Below are positions 60,465 through 64,000 of a DNA stretch of 64,000 nucleotides, one piece after another. The notes below the pieces were generated by a model. It did not search any database and was not told where the DNA came from. It was given only the letters and a program-made list of their open reading frames with translations. A program made the position numbers and the translations under genes. How positions within the stretch are numbered: position 1 is the first letter of the stretch; each line of letters begins with the position of its first letter. The DNA is taken from NCBI RefSeq assembly GCF_003111625.1, contig NZ_MZGS01000017.1, positions 62,001-126,000 on the forward strand, in the 5' to 3' direction. This DNA comes from Methanobrevibacter thaueri. Lineage in GTDB: Archaea; Methanobacteriota; Methanobacteria; Methanobacteriales; Methanobacteriaceae.

Positions 60465-61232
60465 TTACGGTTGAAGTTGATAGACGCATTTTCCATCGCC
60501 CATTGAGTAACACATAATCTCATCGATGTTCAAGTCAAAATTGAAATACATGTTGAATAGCTTTTCCAGCATTCCCTTTTCAAGATAACAGCTTGGTTTT
60601 CCAATTATCGCTGAGTCTTTTGATTCAAAACAGTCTGTACATGTTATTTCAATATTATTGTTAATGTTGAAGGTTAATTCTCCCAGATTGTTTTTAAGCC
60701 AGTATTTTGAAATGTTTTTGGTGAATGTATCTAAATCGTCATCCTTAAGTTGGCTGAATAGGTATTCCCCAATATGGTTGCCGATTTTTTGAAGTACGGG
60801 GGATATGTCCATTCCAAATTCAAGCAATAATGATTTGCAGGTGTGTGTTAAGAGAATTATGTATTCCACATCGCCTTTTTCAATGAATTCATCGATTAAT
60901 GATTTGGTTTGGTCTTTTTTTAGGGTTTTTGTGTTGTTGGTATTTATTGATCCTAGAAAATCGGAGTTTAAATAGAAAATCTTTTTTCTATTGTCTGTTA
61001 GGTCGGCCTTGTAGTTTACTATGCCTTCCTTTCTTAAATCCCTTAAATGCATGGAGATACTTGCCTTTGATTTCTTTGTGTTTTCCACAATGTCTTCGAA
61101 ATTCATTTCGCCGTGTCTTAACAACTCTAGAATCTCATATTTCATTGGACTTTTTATTATGTCTATATTTACCATTGGTGAATTTGTTTTGTTTTCATTT
61201 AAGATTATTTGTATTGGGTTTGAGGTAGTCAT
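60465..61232 (-). CDS. Transcription regulator with HTH and V4R domains
   Basis: A 255-residue protein. Residues about 25-85 are an ArsR-like winged helix (PMKYEILELLRHGEMNFEDI; ASISMHLRDLRKEG). The C-terminal half is a V4R domain, ending MCYSMGDGKCVYQLQP, with cysteines in CTDCFE and GKPSCYLEKG; V4R domains bind small hydrocarbons or metals. The open frame extends to 61271, but GGAGG upstream of ATG 61232 fixes the start. It probably senses a small ligand; the target genes are not shown. Confidence 0.85.
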   Translation of the reverse strand: MTTSNPIQIILNENKTNSPMVNIDIIKSPMKYEILELLRHGEMNFEDIVENTKKSKASISMHLRDLRKEGIVNYKADLTDNRKKIFYLNSDFLGSINTNNTKTLKKDQTKSLIDEFIEKGDVEYIILLTHTCKSLLLEFGMDISPVLQKIGNHIGEYLFSQLKDDDLDTFTKNISKYWLKNNLGELTFNINNNIEITCTDCFESKDSAIIGKPSCYLEKGMLEKLFNMYFNFDLNIDEIMCYSMGDGKCVYQLQP

Positions 61233-61341
61233 AATTAGCCTCCTTGAATTAGAACTACATTCAAAAATCACAATTGCAAGTAACTATTAAGTCTTTAATT
61301 ATATATAAACCTTTGTTTTATTCTTTAAAGTTCGTTTAGAT

Positions 61342-61397
61342 TAATCTTAATTGTTAAAATTAAAAAATACTAAAATTTTGTTAAAACTAATCTTAAT
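61342..61397 (-). promoter_or_regulatory. Upstream region of the V4R regulator with a repeated decamer
   Basis: TAATCTTAAT occurs at 61342-61351 and again at 61388-61397, 46 bases apart, in the region upstream of the regulator gene. It could be a binding site pair for the regulator itself; the words are AT-rich, so chance is possible. Confidence 0.3.
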
Positions 61398-61463
61398 CAA
61401 ATAGTTCTATCAATTAATTTCATGAAACTGTCAAGGAAAATTGAGAAAAAAGAGGTGATGGGT

Positions 61464-62261
61464 TTAATCAATATTAAGTAATTTGGCCGCATTTTCGTAA
61501 AGTATTTGTGACCTTTCGCTGTCAGTCAAATCAAGTTTGTTGAAGTACTCCATTTCACTGACTGACTCCCACATTGGATAGTCTGTGCCCCAAAGCACCC
61601 TGTCGCTGCCATAGGTATGAATCAACTTGACGGCGGTTTCCGGTGAGAGATCATATAGGCTGGAGCATAAGTCGACATAAAGGTTAGGTGTGCCTGCCAG
61701 CTTTTCTGTTGCCTCCTCCCAAATGCTCCATCCGGCAAAATGGGCGCCAATAAAAGGAATTTCAGGGAATTCATCTAAAAACGGCTTAATCTGTTCGGGA
61801 TTTGAATAGTTGTATCTGAAATCTCCGCAGTGAACAAGCATAGGGACCTTGCCGTCACGGACCACTTCGCCTATCTTAAATGCACGCTCCTCATTCATTG
61901 CAAAGCGCTGGAAATCCGGGTGTAGCTTAACGCCTTTAAGGCCCAGTTCAATCAAGTAATCAAAATCTCCTTGAATGTCATCGCTATCTGGATGGAGGGT
62001 TCCGAAACCTGTAAACAAGTCAGGACGTTCTTTTACGGTATCTGCAATGAACTCGTTAATGGATTCTACCTGCTTTGGTGTTGTTGCAACGGAATGAATA
62101 AGATAATGTGTCACTCCAACCTTTCCGCCATCACGCAATAATCCTTCGACTGTACCGTCCAATGACATGTTCAAGTCGTAAAAGTCTCTAATTCCAAGCA
62201 CTGCTTTGTTTGCGATTTTTTCCGGGTAAATGTGACAATGTGCATTTATAATTTTTTGCAT
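61464..62261 (-). CDS. Amidohydrolase-family metal-dependent hydrolase
   Basis: A 265-residue TIM-barrel hydrolase of the amidohydrolase_2 kind. Metal-ligand motifs are NAHCHIYPE (about 6-14), MLVHCGDF (about 136-143), IGAHFAGW (about 168-175) and LWGTDYPMWE (about 224-233). Members hydrolyse or decarboxylate ring or amide compounds; the substrate is not visible. It stands alone between AT-rich spacers. Confidence 0.88.
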   Translation of the reverse strand: MQKIINAHCHIYPEKIANKAVLGIRDFYDLNMSLDGTVEGLLRDGGKVGVTHYLIHSVATTPKQVESINEFIADTVKERPDLFTGFGTLHPDSDDIQGDFDYLIELGLKGVKLHPDFQRFAMNEERAFKIGEVVRDGKVPMLVHCGDFRYNYSNPEQIKPFLDEFPEIPFIGAHFAGWSIWEEATEKLAGTPNLYVDLCSSLYDLSPETAVKLIHTYGSDRVLWGTDYPMWESVSEMEYFNKLDLTDSERSQILYENAAKLLNID

Positions 62262-62365
62262 GTAATTAAACCACCTAATAACAATCTAGTTATTAATTTT
62301 TAATTTTATCAATAATGTATTTAATTATTTGAACTGTAATATATTTTTCCACTTTTGCATGAACT

Positions 62366-63016
62366 TTAATATAAGTCTTTACCAGTATACAGATTCTCTT
62401 CAGTGTATATCCTAATCAATCTGTCAACCAAATCATCATACATCAGTCTGTGACCGACTGCTCCTCCCTGAGCGGTTTTAACGTTGTTCAATGATTTGTC
62501 TGCAAATTCATTGGAGTTGTTGATGATGTACCACATTCCATGTGGAGTGTAGATGAACAGTTCCCCCTCACCGTCATCGGCACCGTTCTTGTAGCTGTCA
62601 CGAGGGTCGTATATCTTTGTTGAGTGAACCGCAAGCCTTGACAGGTCCTGTTCAGGGCGTGTTCCTGTCCTTTCAAACAGCAATTTCAGCCATTCATATG
62701 ACTTGTCTATGAGATTTGACTTTTTGATAGGGTCTGCAAATGCCTCTTTGACCTTGTTCTGACGTTTTTCCAGGGTGTTTGTGATTCCAAGGATTTCCTC
62801 AACTTTGGCAACATCCTTTTCAAGGCATCTCCATCCTTCAGGCCTTCCTGTAACCTGAACGTTGCCCTCTACGAAATCCATTCTTTTGAATTTTCTGAAA
62901 TAGGGTTTCACCTTTTCGAATTCCTCATCGGGGATTTTTTGGTTAAGGCCGTATAGGTAGCCGTATTCGTTAGCGTCATAGCATTTTGTCTCAAGCTTCA
63001 ATTCTTCTTCTGCCAT
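62366..63016 (-). CDS. Conserved hypothetical protein
   Basis: A 216-residue soluble protein with no family I recognise. It is highly charged; a middle stretch GEGELFIYTPHGMWYIINNS (about 150-169) is probably a beta core and the end (HRLMYDDLVDRLIRIY) helical. Cysteines are few (C13 and C64) and not paired. TGA-ATA-rich spacer lies on both sides, so it is probably a single-gene transcript. Confidence 0.65.
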   Translation of the reverse strand: MAEEELKLETKCYDANEYGYLYGLNQKIPDEEFEKVKPYFRKFKRMDFVEGNVQVTGRPEGWRCLEKDVAKVEEILGITNTLEKRQNKVKEAFADPIKKSNLIDKSYEWLKLLFERTGTRPEQDLSRLAVHSTKIYDPRDSYKNGADDGEGELFIYTPHGMWYIINNSNEFADKSLNNVKTAQGGAVGHRLMYDDLVDRLIRIYTEENLYTGKDLY

Positions 63017-63202
63017 TTTATCAACTCTTTAATAATATATATTGTTCATGTTAAAATATAAAGATGTAATCTCCTTAAACAATTTAGTATATTTTGTTGT
63101 TTTATATTAATTTTATCCAATTTTTAATTAATTTTTTTGCCATTATGCTAATTATTTTTTCTTTTCGTAAGTTATTTTTATATTAAAAGCCAATATTAAA
63201 CC

Positions 63203-64000
63203 ATGGTAAAGGTTAGTATTATAGGATCAACTGGTATAATAGGAAAAAATGTTGCATTCACTCTTGCACGTGAAGACACAGTTGATGAGATTGTTATGTT
63301 TTCAAGACCTGAAAGTGTTGATAAGGCCAAGGGAGAGACTTATGATATGTACGATGCGCTGGCTGCACGTGATATCGACTGCAGACTGACTCCCTCATGT
63401 GATTTCAATGACCTTACAGGCTCACACATTATTCTTATTGCGGCAGGCATTCATCGGGAAAAGGGAATGAAAAGGTTGGATCTTGCAATTCCTAATGCGG
63501 AAATAGTCGCTTACTATTCCCAAAAGATTGCCGAATATGCTCCGGATTCAATTATATTGGTTGCAACTAACCCTGTGGATGTTATGACCACAGTGGCACT
63601 GAAGGCTTCTGGATTCAAGAAAAGCAAAGTCATTGGTGTCGGAAACCATTTAGATTCATTAAGGTTAAAGAATTATTTCTCAAGGCAAATAGATATTAAC
63701 AGTTCAGAAGTTCATACAAGGGTTATAGGTGAACATGGAGACCATATGGTCCCTCTTTTAAGTTCAACAACCATTGGGGGTATTCCACTCAAGTATTTCG
63801 TGGAATATGTTGACCTGGACATCAGGGCTCTTGTGGAACAGCTAAAAAATGCCGGTAATACCATTATTTCTAAAAAGGGAGCGACAGAATACGGTCCCGC
63901 TTTCGCTATTTCCAATTTAATGTCTACAATTATAACAGATTCTCATAAGGTTTTGACTGTTAGTAGTTTTCTTGATGGGGAAATTGAAAGAGTTGAAGAC
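63203..64000 (+). CDS. mdh: Malate/lactate dehydrogenase, N-terminal part (3' cut by window)
   Basis: The first 266 codons of an archaeal malate dehydrogenase of the LDH/MDH family, running off the right edge. The NAD site is IIGSTGIIGKNVAF (about 6-19), the substrate loop REKGMKRLDL (about 90-99), the catalytic region GVGNHLDSLRLKN (about 147-159) and GEHGDHMVPLLSS (about 175-187). It reduces oxaloacetate to malate in the partial citrate cycle of methanogens. A TATA-like TTTTTATATTAA lies about 25 bases before the ATG with no Shine-Dalgarno site, so it is probably leaderless. Confidence 0.93.
   Translation, partial: MVKVSIIGSTGIIGKNVAFTLAREDTVDEIVMFSRPESVDKAKGETYDMYDALAARDIDCRLTPSCDFNDLTGSHIILIAAGIHREKGMKRLDLAIPNAEIVAYYSQKIAEYAPDSIILVATNPVDVMTTVALKASGFKKSKVIGVGNHLDSLRLKNYFSRQIDINSSEVHTRVIGEHGDHMVPLLSSTTIGGIPLKYFVEYVDLDIRALVEQLKNAGNTIISKKGATEYGPAFAISNLMSTIITDSHKVLTVSSFLDGEIERVED

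Overview
This 64-kb window is archaeal and almost certainly from a gut or rumen Methanobrevibacter-like member of the Methanobacteriales. The DNA is AT-rich, gene starts are preceded by GGTGA/GGAGG-type Shine-Dalgarno sites or look leaderless behind TATA boxes, and the gene content is methanogen-specific: heterodisulfide reductase (hdrB/hdrA), sulfopyruvate decarboxylase for coenzyme M (comDE), the F420 enzymes CofH, F420H2 oxidase FprA and F420-NADP reductase, archaeal primase PriS/PriL, the archaeal aromatic pathway (ADH synthase plus type II dehydroquinate synthase), pantoate kinase, and very large adhesin-like surface proteins built from parallel beta-helix repeats. I found no rRNA, tRNA, CRISPR array, transposase or prophage in the window.

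Layout. 1-4.4 kb: hdrB (5' cut off) and a long HdrA-MvhD fusion, a small winged-helix regulator, a zinc-ribbon membrane protein, and comD-comE. 4.5-16.3 kb: cofactor and information-processing genes (cofH, a dTMP-kinase-like gene, priS, fdhD, priL, metG, a DUF530-like protein, a double-HTH protein, a MraY/WecA-like sugar-phosphate transferase, and the riboflavin/F420 branch reductase). 16.3-19.3 kb: DUF2115 and PHP-domain genes diverging from fprA and flavodoxin. 19.3-23.4 kb: an AT-rich intergenic stretch of about 0.7 kb and the first adhesin, which has beta-helix, DUF11 and C-terminal anchor regions. 23.5-30.6 kb: pantoate kinase, ADH synthase/DHQ synthase II, ThpR, CCA-adding enzyme, a DUF2284 protein and F420-NADP reductase. 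30.6-39.5 kb: small regulators and zinc-ribbon genes, a CAT-like acetyltransferase, CoA-disulfide-reductase-like enzyme plus Mrp, MsrAB, four SseB-like genes, and a ketopantoate-reductase-like gene. 39.8-51.3 kb: a 2661-residue adhesin followed by an adhesin carrying an intact papain-type protease domain. 51.5-64 kb: NhaC-type antiporter, methyltransferase, PD-(D/E)XK nuclease, glycosyltransferase, flavoprotein/ferredoxin, NAD kinase, an IscU-like/GGGtGRT pair, NUDIX, a V4R-type regulator, amidohydrolase, and the start of malate dehydrogenase.

How they fit together. Most of the window is core methanogen metabolism: electron bifurcation and coenzyme M, F420 production and oxidation, CoA and aromatic amino-acid synthesis, oxygen defence and methionine repair. 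Two accessory blocks stand out. One is the surface-protein block at 39.8-51.3 kb, where the giant adhesin and the protease-adhesin share a lysine-rich Ig-like tail and sit 44 bases apart. The other is the 35.4-38.6 kb block of four divergent SseB-like genes, one next to msrAB and three in an operon behind an unusual nested inverted repeat.

Candidates for something little described are the SseB-like cluster, a possible Cys-Gln thioester domain in the first adhesin, an HdrA whose MvhD-like tail has lost its usual cysteines, the IscU-like/GGGtGRT pair, and a repeated UAGGUG stop-plus-Shine-Dalgarno arrangement at five gene junctions.
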